Program-made: the position numbers and the translations under genes
Assembly (NCBI GenBank): GCA_019649035.1
Contig: BMAT01005200.1
Span: forward strand, 112,400 to 132,816
DNA length: 20,417 nucleotides
Direction of reading: 5' to 3'
Origin: Elysia marginata
Taxonomy: Eukaryota; Mollusca; Gastropoda; Plakobranchidae
Notes under the pieces: generated by a model
The model's input: only the letters and a program-made list of their open reading frames with translations
Databases searched by the model: none
Told to the model about the DNA's origin: nothing
Shown: piece by piece, positions 1 to 10,196 of the stretch
Layout of the letters: each line of letters opens with the position of its first letter
Position numbering within the stretch: the first letter of the stretch is position 1

Positions 1-243
1 ACTTTACTTAGCCAAATCTCTGCAGTGAAACCCAAACAACTGAGCTCCTTCACAAGAACTAGCACAATGAACTTTACTTAGCCAAATCTCTGCAGTGAAA
101 CCCAAACAACTGAGCTCCTTCACAAGAACTAGCACAATGAACTTTACTTGGCCAAATCTCTGCAGTGAAACCCACACAACTGAGCTCCTTCACAAGAACT
201 AGCACAATGAACTTTACTTAGCCAAATCTCTGCAGTGAAACCC
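1..243. repeat. 70-bp tandem array, cut by window edge
   Basis: Copies start at 1, 71, 141 and 211 (exact 70-base period); the last stops after 33 bases at 243. Units are nearly identical: copy 3 differs by acttacttG and cccaCac. The unit contains tctgcagtgaaaccc and gagctccttcacaag. The array may extend left of the window. No coding or RNA function was seen. Confidence 0.95.
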
Positions 244-2719
244 TGGACACAACTTAATGAGGTTTGAGGGGTCAAGAAAAAAAAAGGCAGACGGTTTCAA
301 ACAGGATGACTACAGTAAAAATGGAAGCCTGCAGAACCTTTCTGTTGGGCAAAAATATACCATGTAATAAACTATATACAAACATCTTTGAACATTAGTC
401 CCCGCATATATTTACAGGCTTGGTGTCAGTATTAGTTATATTTCTTTTATAACAAACGAAACAGAACACGGCAATCAAATACAAACAGAGATTGGTAAAA
501 GAGCTTCGAAGAGAAAATTCATTGCTGTATTCTGTATGTTTTGTTTAACTATTTCTGAAGAACTTGAACCTACAGAACTCAAGGTGTGTTTCCACCTCAG
601 AACAAAAGTAAAAAAACAAAATGATTCCGGCTCTACACACCTACAACCCATTGCTGAACACAAATGTGGCAGTTCTAATTCACTAAATTAAGTGATCATA
701 ACTTCTTTTTATCTTTAATGCCAGCTAATTGCAGATATGATTATTTTGTTGGGTTTTTTTCGTTTTTTTTTTTGCAGTTCATGACCAAGCTTTCCAACTA
801 AATATGTGTTTGACTTGAGAGTTTCCAGTTCAGTATTATTTGATTTTTTCTTCAGGGAAATTATACTAGATGGCCCTTCACAAAGCATTTGCATCACCGA
901 GATGAATATAATGCAAGCCAGGTCACAAAAGCAACATATTCATGTCTGCTCTATGTAATAAAACAAAGCAAGATATATATATGTGTACATGTATATATAC
1001 ATAAAGCTTATACTAGAATCACCGAGGTGTATGATTTCATGTAAATAAATGTAGACGTTTTTTTTTTTCAATGCAAACTCCATAGCATTCCTGTGAACCC
1101 TTGAAAAAACAAGAGCAATAAGTTAAAAACGACATAACAACATATCAAGATAATGCTGCCGCTACTAGAAAGGAAAAATAACTGGGCAAAGACAGTAAAA
1201 AAAAATAGAGAGAGAAAGAGAAAAATGCATATTTTCTTCTTTTTTTTTCAATTCACACAAACAAAAAAAACTATGAAAATACATACTTTTTCTTCACATT
1301 GAGAACTTTGCCTTTGACACATAAAATATTCAAAAGCAGATATCAAATGCTAGATATCAAATGTACGTATATTTACACAAGTTCATATAATTTGAACAAA
1401 GCAAAATATGGCAGTCATAGAAATCAAACAAATGTTCAACTACCATTTCTACAATAAAACACAAACAAAAGTTACAACTTCCAAACACCAGTTCGGAGTT
1501 CCTAATTAACAGTGGGCTTAAAATGATAAAAGTTGCCATTTTAAAAACCTACTGCATTTATTCAATTTATAGTCACCATTTGAACAATTTTTTTTCCTTT
1601 TGTAAATATTTGCATACAACTATTAGAACCTACTTTAAAATCTAAATATAGGTCTCTAAAGGCAGTGAGAAAGGCTTTATATGAGCGAGCTATATTTATA
1701 TATATATATATATACAGACTGGCACATAGAAATTATTAGGATCTCATACACTACTAACACCGCTGTATTGGCTGAAAATTAGATAAGAAGAAAAAGAAAG
1801 CACAGGAAAACAATTGTCCAAAACCTAATATAAAGTATAAAATAGTGTTTTACTAACAATTCTAACAATTAACAGTGTTACTAACCCAAATAGCCTTTGA
1901 GACATTTCCCCCAATATGTTGATATTGAAAATCATAATTGTTGAATCGTAAAATATTGGCACTTTTTAACAATTTCAATTTCTTTTATACCTGCTAATAA
2001 AATCAAGAAGAAAAAATAACTATCTCTTCAGTCCTGATAATTTCATACGGCCACAAAAAAATTTAAAAAAAAACACAAGATTTTTTTTTCAGTTTTCAAA
2101 GCAAAAAAACAAATATATAAGGAAGACAATTATTACATGAAATGAAAGAGCTTCAATGTAACGCTTTGAAATAAGTAAAAGCTGCTTGCAATAACAGATC
2201 TGACTTCTTCGACAGCCTTGTCCATACGTCAAGACAACACTGGACTATACTAGAGAGCCTGAGAATCATTTGAAGGCAATGAAATCTTACACTGGTGAAA
2301 AGATAACCAGCACAATTTATTGAAAAAAAAAAAACAACAACAAAAAACAAATGAAGTTTGCACTAAAGCCTCTTGAACTGGGCTTTGATTAGTGAGAATG
2401 GCAACAAGTTTCTGACGCTGCTGCTGCAAAGTATCACAAATAAACACTTCTGCTGCTGCTCGTCTATGATAAATGGCAATTATTGGCAACCAATAATGGC
2501 ATTGAGGAATAATCAGTTCATAATTCACAGCAGTTCCGGCTTCTATGGTGGTCGCTGCTGATGCTTTAACAGTTGCTGCTGCCTTTTCTCTGCAAAAAAG
2601 TCACAAATCAAGACGAAAATAGGATGCTGTGAGTTGTTGGATAGTCATAATGGCTAACGTGGGAAACAATAAACAAAACAAAAATAAAACAACTGTGATT
2701 AGATTGATGGTTTATGTCG
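244..2719. other. AT-rich noncoding stretch
   Basis: I found no exon with supporting splice sites and no RNA gene. It contains poly-A/T runs, a short (TA)n tract near 1694-1714 and many CTG/GCT triplets at about 2410-2580. It lies downstream of the minus-strand Kelch-like gene and could be intergenic or part of a long 3' UTR. Several minus-strand AATAAA-type hexamers exist, but none can be chosen from sequence alone. Confidence 0.6.
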
Positions 2720-3173
2720 CTGTGACAAAAGGTCGTTTTGCGTAAAAGACAACTTTCAGTGCATAATTAATTTACTCAGTGAACATTTCATATTAATTTT
2801 TAAAAGGTCCCATTTAATTCTAATAGTTCTAGCTGAAAGCAGTGAATTTATTTATGTTAAAAACGAAGTATTATAGATACTCTCAAGACTTGCATCATCA
2901 GTACAAAGTTCCCACTTTTTAAAATTCATGTCAGAATCACCCGTGACTTAAAAAGTGTGACTTTTTTCATGTCAGAATCACTCGCGACATAATGGGTTCT
3001 GTGCTCAAAATATTGTGTTCTGTTAAAATTATTTGTGTTCAAAATGTCCCTTTCAGCCCATTACATATTTCAATCAATATTATTTGACATAGTTTTAGTC
3101 CTGAAACATTTTCTTTAACTTCAAAGCCTGACATGACATCACTCGCGACACGTCACATGACCTTTTGTCACAG
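2720..3173. mobile_element. Possible 454-bp MITE with 15-bp perfect terminal inverted repeats
   Basis: CTGTGACAAAAGGTC at 2720-2734 recurs exactly inverted at 3159-3173. The interior repeats a motif around TCACTCGCGAC or TCACCCGTGAC three times (about 2937-2948, 2979-2990, 3139-3150), as in subterminal repeats of nonautonomous DNA transposons. There is no coding capacity and no clear target-site duplication, so the superfamily is not assigned and the exact ends are uncertain. Confidence 0.5.
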
Positions 3174-3913
3174 GCACTTATACATATATTGCTCCGTATA
3201 TAACAAGGAGCTATAAGCTGAACCTAAAAGATGTAGGCCTATTAGCCAAATAATCGTTTTAAAAACTATGAATTAAAGTGGCTGTCATGAGCAATCGCAT
3301 AGATTTGTGTCAATGAGGCTTTTATTTAAAAGTCTTCACACTTTTTGACACTGCAAACATTTAAGAAAATGAAAGTAAACTTACTTTATAGATAGTAAAA
3401 CTTAACTGGTCAGGAGTGAACTTTAAAAACATTTCTCACAACTGGCCATATGTAAAATTATTTGGTTGCCGGTAGTTGTAAGAAATCTAAAGACAACCTT
3501 TGAACCTGATATCAATTCCATTTATTCTACACGGTTCATCATTTCCCAATAATAGAATAGACAGCAAATGTAAAAATACAAAAAAAATTTCTTGCATTTT
3601 ACACCTGAAAAAAGAAACATGAATATTCTTCGAAATAAAAAAAAACAGATGTTCTAAAATGTAAAACAACAATGTTTTAAAAAAATTAAAATACAATCCG
3701 AAAGACAGATTTATGTGTCACGGGGGTACTGTTTAAGTAAAATTGACAACAGGGATAATAATATTAATAGAAGTAGTGATGATGTCAAAGGGGGAAAAAA
3801 AAACAAAACAAACATTTGTACACATCTTTCATTGCTCCCGAAAGTTAGGCATGTAGTGTGGCTTCAGCTATGGGCTCTTTGGTTTTGTTGCAACAAATCA
3901 AGACTTTCTGTCC
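3174..3913. other. AT-rich noncoding stretch
   Basis: No gene-like signal was seen. A minus-strand AATAAA (tttatt on the plus strand, 3521-3526) lies about 2.4 kb beyond the Kelch-like stop codon. It is a possible but unproven polyadenylation signal. Confidence 0.5.
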
Positions 3914-4243
3914 ATCATACATCAAAGACTTGATCATAATAATGAATACTAGCACAATGTGGATCTGTCTATCATACATCAAAGACTTGATCATAATAAT
4001 GAATACTAGCAAAATGTAGACCTGTCTATCATACATCAAAGACTTGATCTTAATAATGAATACTAGCACAATGTGGATCTGTCTATCATACATCAAAGAC
4101 TTGATCATAATAATGAATACTAGCAAAATGTAGATCTGTCTATCACACATCAAAGACTTGATCATAATAATGAATACTAGCACAATGTGGATCTGTCTAT
4201 CATACATCAAAGACTTGATCATAATAATCAATACTAGCACAAT
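3914..4243. repeat. 57-bp minisatellite, six copies
   Basis: Units beginning atcatac or atcacac start at 3914, 3971, 4028, 4085, 4142 and 4199 (exact 57-base period). Two unit types alternate: copies 1, 3 and 5 read cacaatgtggatct, while 2 and 4 read caaaatgtaga. Because 57 is a multiple of three, the minus strand stays open through the array, which makes a spurious repetitive hydrophobic reading frame. Confidence 0.95.
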
Positions 4244-4246
4244 GTG

Positions 4247-4300
4247 AAACAAAGAGCTCTGGGCACAATCACAAAAACAAAGAGCTCTGGGCACAATCAC
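4247..4300. repeat. 26-bp direct duplication beside the 57-bp array
   Basis: aaacaaagagctctgggcac plus aatcac occurs at 4247-4272 and again identically at 4275-4300, with two bases between. It abuts the end of the 57-bp array, which suggests continued local slippage or duplication. Confidence 0.9.
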
Positions 4301-5798
4301 AGATTTCTTCAACCATACGACATCTTTCAAGGTTAGGGTAAAGACAAGATAAAGCAAAAACATACAAAAAGGAAAAAGACTAATTGCAATATTACATCAG
4401 TCGGATACTTTGACCATGTGTGTTCGTGTAAAACAATGTCAGATCTTGTGCAAACAAGATCAGCTCCTTTCTTGAAACTGGCGTGACTCCCAGTAAGTGG
4501 TCAGCTTTGCTCATAAGAAATAAAGCCTGCATATATACACAGCTTGAGATTGCCTTAAGGGGATACTACCATATATACTTTGTACACTAGAATTACAGCC
4601 ACATCTGTATGTGAAGGACATGAGAAGAAAAGACTGAGAATCACTTACTGATTATATTGTTAGGGGAATAATATTAAAAGTTGATAAGATAATTTCTTTC
4701 CCACAATAATTGTTTCGCAGCAAATCATCAAAGACTAAACTTGAGCTAACATACTTGAACCAATCCTCGCCAACCCTCATCCTTTATCCTTTGCCTTCGC
4801 CTGTTGGAGGCGTAGAATGTACAACGAACGTCCTTTAATGTGTGACAAGATAAAGCCTTCAAATACACCATGCGTCCTAAAAGCGCTGGATTCCACTGTT
4901 AACCGTGACTCATAGGACTTTGTACGATGTACATAATGTTTCAGTGGTATACTATTAGTCGTTTGGGACTCTGTCATGGCTGACTGAAAAGGGCTGTGTC
5001 AAGGGCATTGACAAAACTTATGTTGCAAAAGGGTTAACTTGGTTTTTTCTTTTCAAAACATGTAGCATGACCTAGCCCTGTTTTTGTTTGAAGATTTTCT
5101 ATTTAAATAACAGCACTTTACACTGCCTTACAGTTAATTCACTTGGCGTGGAAAAGTTGACACCTTACAAGATTGTCAAGCCAACTAAAACTTTATGGAG
5201 AAAGTTTAACAGTAATACTATGGGCTCCCAAGGCATTCCGTCGACCTTCATTCTTCAGAAGCGCAAAGACAAAGACCAGAAAATATGTACTTATCACATG
5301 GTTGTATTTGGTGTAGAAGGGGCGGCTCCTTGTGCTGTCACAACACCAACCTAGACTGTGCCTCTACAGTCAGTATAGGACAGGCAAGTACTAGCATAAC
5401 AGCAATGATTTAGTATAAAAGAGCTGCATCGGCTAAATAATTTGTAGGCTTGCGATCTACAAATTAAAACCACATCTGGAAAAACCTTATGGGACAGAGG
5501 GGAAATTAAAGCAAAGTATGACAGGTATTTTAAATTTTTCTTATAAGTCAAGCAGGAGGAATCATTTGATTTTGAAAAGGTGAAGCATCATTAGGAAAAA
5601 AAAATGCTTTCAACACTTTCATGAATACATAGCCTGTTTTGTATTCTCTTACAGCATGTGGTAGTGATGTTTGAAAAAAAAAACGTAGTTTTGTAATATC
5701 CAGTCCATATCATTTCTACCATCGAAACAAATTCAGGCAAATCCTGGATCACGCAGTTTTACCAATGTTTTTAAAGTTGTAATGCCATATTACTTTTC
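4301..5798. other. Noncoding stretch downstream of the Kelch-like gene
   Basis: Likely 3' UTR and/or intergenic DNA of the minus-strand gene. I saw no exon or RNA gene. A minus-strand ATTAAA hexamer (4834-4839) is about 1.1 kb past the stop and is a weak polyadenylation candidate. GGATTCCACTGTT at 4888-4900 resembles one end of the MITEs at 7504 and 9435, but no partner end was found. Confidence 0.5.
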
Positions 5799-5905
5799 TG
5801 TTCTTTCTAAGTCTGACACTGACTAATCACGACCAACTACGACTTATCTTTGATGATTTTAGTTGCCACCTTGTCCAGCCCAAAGTTGAGAAGAAGCTGC
5901 GTTCC
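5799..5905 (-). pseudogene. Duplicate of the Kelch-like C-terminal coding end in the 3' flank
   Basis: 5799-5905 matches 5908-6014 at an offset of 109 with four differences in 107 bases. The source copy covers the last 22 codons (from GTQLL), the TAG and 38 bases past it. The downstream copy keeps the frame and the TAG, with one amino-acid change (LLINF to LLLNF) and one silent change (GAC to GAT). It lies beyond the true stop, so it is untranslated unless the first stop is bypassed or an alternative last exon is used. Confidence 0.92.
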
Positions 5906-5945
5906 AATGTTCTTTCTAAGTCTGACAGTGACTAATCACGACTAA

Positions 5946-7117
5946 CTACGACTTGTCTTTGATGATTTTAGTTGCCACCTTGTCCAGCCCAAAGTTGATA
6001 AGAAGCTGCGTTCCGAGTGCCGAGTTCAGGCTCATGCGCTGGGGAGCCCTGGCATACTTGCTCCACGAGTCAGACGACGGTTGGTACAGCCACATTTCCT
6101 CCTCGGTGGCGCTGTGGTGCTCGTGGCCCAGCGACAGGATGCTGGGTTCATCAGGTGATGTGGCTGACTGGCCCGCGTCACCTCCCCGCGAGGTTGAAGC
6201 GCTGCTGGCGCTGCTGCTGCTGGCTAGTGCAGGGTTACTGGTGCCCGCTGGACCGCTTGAGCTCGGTGTCGCGGAGCTCGCACAGCCCGTACTGCTAGAG
6301 CTTCCTGGGCCAATCACTGCCTTCTCAGCGGCATCGGAATTCTTGTCAAGAAGGAGATAATGCCCCACAGACCGTCCTCCCAAGGTCGATGACAAGATTG
6401 TCCATTGGTTGCTCGAGAGGTCAAAGCTTTCAATCGGGGTCTGCCCATAGAGAGGGATGTCCTGTCGGGTGATGCCTCCGAGAGCGTAGATCTTAGACTT
6501 GTGGGCAATCATGTCGTGCAGACGTCTCGGGTAGAACATACTCGGCCAAGCTTCATAGCGCCGAGCCGCGGGATCATAGCTGCAGAAAGTAGCCACAATT
6601 TGCCGGTCTGCACCAGTCACTCCTCCTGAGAGGAAGATGCGAGTGCCATGAGAGACCGCTGCCATGGAGTGGGTCGGGTTCTGCAGCGCGGGAAGCTCTT
6701 CCCACGTGTTTGTAGCCACGTCATAACATTCCACAGAGTCCAAGATCACAAAAGTCTCAGTCGCCCCGCCAAATGCATACAATTTGCGCTGATGTGCCAC
6801 AAAGCAAAATTCTGACCTCAACCTTCTCATGGGCAATAACTCCTGCCCAACCAAATGCCTTGGATCAAAGCGAAACAATGAGCTCATCAGGGAACCACCG
6901 CCAAAATCCACAACTCGACAAATGTACGCAAAGTTATCCACCGCTGCCACTCTGCACTCGCGGATCCCATTCACATCGCCGTAAAGATTATAGAATGTCT
7001 TTGTGTCGTGGTTGAAAGCTGTGATGAGGAACGGCACCTGGGATGTCCCAAGATGAACCATGATGATGGACGGCCTTTGGGCCCGAACCTTGCAAGAATC
7101 ATCAATGGTCGGATGGC
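5946..7117 (-). CDS. Kelch-like gene, terminal exon with all Kelch repeats
   Basis: 1172 nt, 389 residues plus the shared Gly, ending KIIKDKS then TAG. The acceptor is cttgttttgctttgtag. Propeller blades are visible at FRFDP (342-346), YAFGG...VECYD (about 375-392), FLSGG...SYDP (about 422-442), YALGG...IESFD (about 471-492), and a last piece [14 protein letters not shown] (about 599-612) that lacks a clear Gly-Gly pair. Residues about 525-585 form a low-complexity Ser/Ala/Gly/Thr linker between outer strands, so the number of complete blades is uncertain (about five recognised). The exon is clearly richer in GC than its surroundings. Confidence 0.95.
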
Positions 7118-10100
7118 CTACAAAGCAAAACAAGAAATAGAAGAAGAAAAAATATCAGGGGGGAAAAGCCAATATGACTGTATAACAACAATGGCTGCCA
7201 CACTGATTGAAGAGAGAAGAATGAAAGACAGTAGCCATCGCAGCATCAGCAGCAGTAGCGGTAAAAGGTTTAAAATAGGAGCACCAGTAATGGTGATACT
7301 GGTTATGGCACTAATAATGGGGCAGTATTCTTTTTCTCTTGAGGCATAATTTTTATAGAGTCCAAAGATAAATTTAATTTCAAGGTTAGTCTAAATTCAA
7401 ACAAAAAATATATAAGTGGAAACTGGGAGAACTTCTCTAGATCATTTAACTGTATGATTGTAATAATTTGAAAGCTGTTAAATCTCTGTATTGCAAGAAT
7501 AAATACAATGCAGTCCGCTTTAGTCCAACAGTTAACTAAGGTTGAAATATCAGAACTTCAAGTTAAAGTATATTTGGCAAAGAAAAAAATACTATTTGGG
7601 ATGCTAAAACAAACTTGAGTTATCCATAAATTTGACTTACCAGAGTTCAAGTTGAATGGATTCCACTGTAGTTCACTAAATAAACCATTTTTTTACTACC
7701 AACATGGTTTGTTGTTTTTTTTATAAAAACCTGACTTTTCCACTTACACTTTTAATTTCGAATCGCTTTCCAGCTTTGCGCATTCCCTGATCCTAAAAGA
7801 ATCACAAGCTTTCTTAAGCTTCAAGTCAAAATAAATAACTCAAAGAGTTTTCGAAAGTAGGGGCGTCACTGGGGTCAGAATTAGTTCCACGCCTTCCTTA
7901 GAATTTCTTTTGTTATATCAAACAGATTGTACAGAGCTTTTTAAAACTCTTGAGATCAGAGTAAGCCGACGACGGAAGAAGAGACTTTTGAGGGGAAAAA
8001 TCAAACTCTTGTTTGAGGAGGTAAAATACCGATAGAGAGGTTTTTACCTTTGCGACAATCCAAGTGGTAATGGAATCCTTTGGAGACCAGCTGCTGACCA
8101 ACTGGACACTTCTTGATCAAGCTGCTTTCTCTGACCTCGGTGAGCTCCTGTTCTGTCATCAGCCCAAAGCGGACATTGCCCAAAATGGCAGCTGAGTCTT
8201 GAGTGATACGCGATGGTTGGAATCTGAGAAATTTTATAGTTAAAGAAATGACGTTCTCCAGTAAATGAATCTAAATCTCACCGATTCCTGTCTCTTCTAC
8301 CTATCCAATTAGATAAAAAACATAAAAAAAAGGCAATTCAGAAAACTTTATAAGCACAAAGAAATGCCAAGTTCCGTTGCTATGATAACCAGAAAGACAT
8401 CTGGTTCACTGTAGTCTTGTGGCTGTGTCGGAATAGTGTGCAAAATTTGTTGTAAAACTTAGCGAAGGATTTCAACAGAATCAATAGGTGAAATTAAGAT
8501 GTTATTGTAAAACTTGTGGTCTTTAAATGTAATAAGAATTCATTTCAGTACACCTTGCTGATTGTATAGATTCATTTAAAAGAACTCTAATGTAAATTAT
8601 TTAGATATTAACAATGAGAACCCTTCTGATGGAATGAATAATAAGGCAATGAGTTAATAATACGGATTTTCCGCATTGGAGCCGGGGGGTTTCACTTCCA
8701 GCTTTTATTACTTCACAATCAAACTTGACTTTTCTCATCCGTCCCATTTATTTCTTCTTATTCATCATTGTGCAGCAAGATATTACAGTCCATTTTTAGC
8801 CTTACTTATCAAGACTTCTCAAAGAAATCAAAATCTCTAAACGAGCAGTATAAAATCACCAGCATGCTTTAAAATAAATTTAGAACCAGCAGTTAGATTG
8901 TCACACTGTAAACATAATGGTCTACATCAAAGATAGATAAAAATAACACTGACTTAATGCAATTATCTGCCTTAATTATCTCATCTTTGGTAGTTAAATT
9001 GTAAAAAAGGGTTGAGCCAAAACTAAATTATTAAGAGTATAGTAAACCTTGTTAGTATACAGCAACGCTGCTGTTTGAAGCAATTAAAACTACTTATTTA
9101 GAGATAGATCATTGTGTTTGCAGTGTGACAAAATGCAATGTTTCTGTTTGTTGAGTCTTCATTATGAAACCAATTACTATGCATAAATCATTTGGCAATA
9201 ACAAAAAAAAATCAGAACAACAAAAGCAAGAACCTACTGACCTAAACCACTTGTCCAAATTCAAGAAAAGCTGATATTCCGAGGGCAGGCGGAGAGTATT
9301 CTGACCGATATGGTGAGTGAGTTTCTGACCATCCATCTGAAGGAATGCCTGGTGGAAAGGAATGAACATTTTGGTCAGTCTACAATATTCTTCTTATAAG
9401 GTGATTTATTAAAAGTAAAGAAGGTTTTTTTATATACAATGGAGTCCACTTAAGATAAACCTTGCTAAAGATGAACTTTGAGTAAAAGATAACTAAATTT
9501 TTGGTCCCTTTCCTTATTTACTTTATAATTTTACGGCTTCATATAAACTTTGGATAAAAAAAACTTTTTAGTCGGGCCCAGAAGGGTTTACTGTAACAGG
9601 ATTCCACTGTAGCTGCTAATGCATTATGATGCTAAAAGCATTACAGGTCATTACTATCCAAATCATCTTTTGAATTCACAGAGGAGCAGCATTTATACAG
9701 CACATTACTCTTGCAGACTGACAAAATCTTTCACTGCCAACAGCAAGGTACTCATTTAATGCCTGAATGCAGCAACGAAATGTGTGTCAACAGACCTTCA
9801 CCAGGACCAAACATGATGTCTGCGACAATGTGGGAATCAGAATTATCTCACCATATTATATGCTCACAGAAAAAAAAAAGAGGAAAAAAGAACTGCGTCC
9901 CTTGGCAAAGAATTATCATTACTAAGTGCTTGTACCTGAGTACCACAAAATTCCATAAACCTCTCCTGTATCATGCTGTCCCAGTGCTGCAACACAGAGT
10001 CGAGGCTGTACGTATCTGCAATGGACAGGAGGTCTTTGTAACTTTCAAACGTCAGCAGCGACTGGAGAAAAATAAGATAGAGGGGAAAAAACGATGTGTT

Positions 10101-10157
10101 GTAGAAGTCAACCATAAAAATTACATTTATTTTGCTCATAACAATAAATCAAAGATG

Positions 10158-10196
<39 letters not shown>

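Noticed and set aside
2250-2528. 92-codon minus-strand frame with LQQQRQKLV-like stretch
   Set aside because: CTG/GCT triplet bias gives the Gln/Ala look. The frame continues into a poly-A-derived Phe run, and no domain or splice context supports it.
3845-4363. 172-codon open frame on the minus strand with repeated hydrophobic IIMIKSLMYD-type units
   Set aside because: The openness comes from a 57-bp minisatellite whose period is a multiple of three. There are no splice or domain signals, and composition is like the surrounding noncoding DNA.
3521-4839. Polyadenylation signal of the Kelch-like gene (AATAAA at 3521-3526 or ATTAAA at 4834-4839, minus strand)
   Set aside because: Such hexamers are expected by chance in AT-rich DNA, and no downstream element distinguishes either one.
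4820-4900. Third short MITE
   Set aside because: Only one end (GGATTCCACTGTT) is convincing; the possible other end (TACAACGAACGTCC) matches poorly.
5953-6360. 135-codon plus-strand frame opposite the Kelch exon
   Set aside because: Shadow of the GC-rich Kelch coding exon on the other strand.
7008-7349. 113-codon plus-strand frame
   Set aside because: Overlaps the Kelch exon and its intron antisense; the sequence is low complexity with no recognisable domain.
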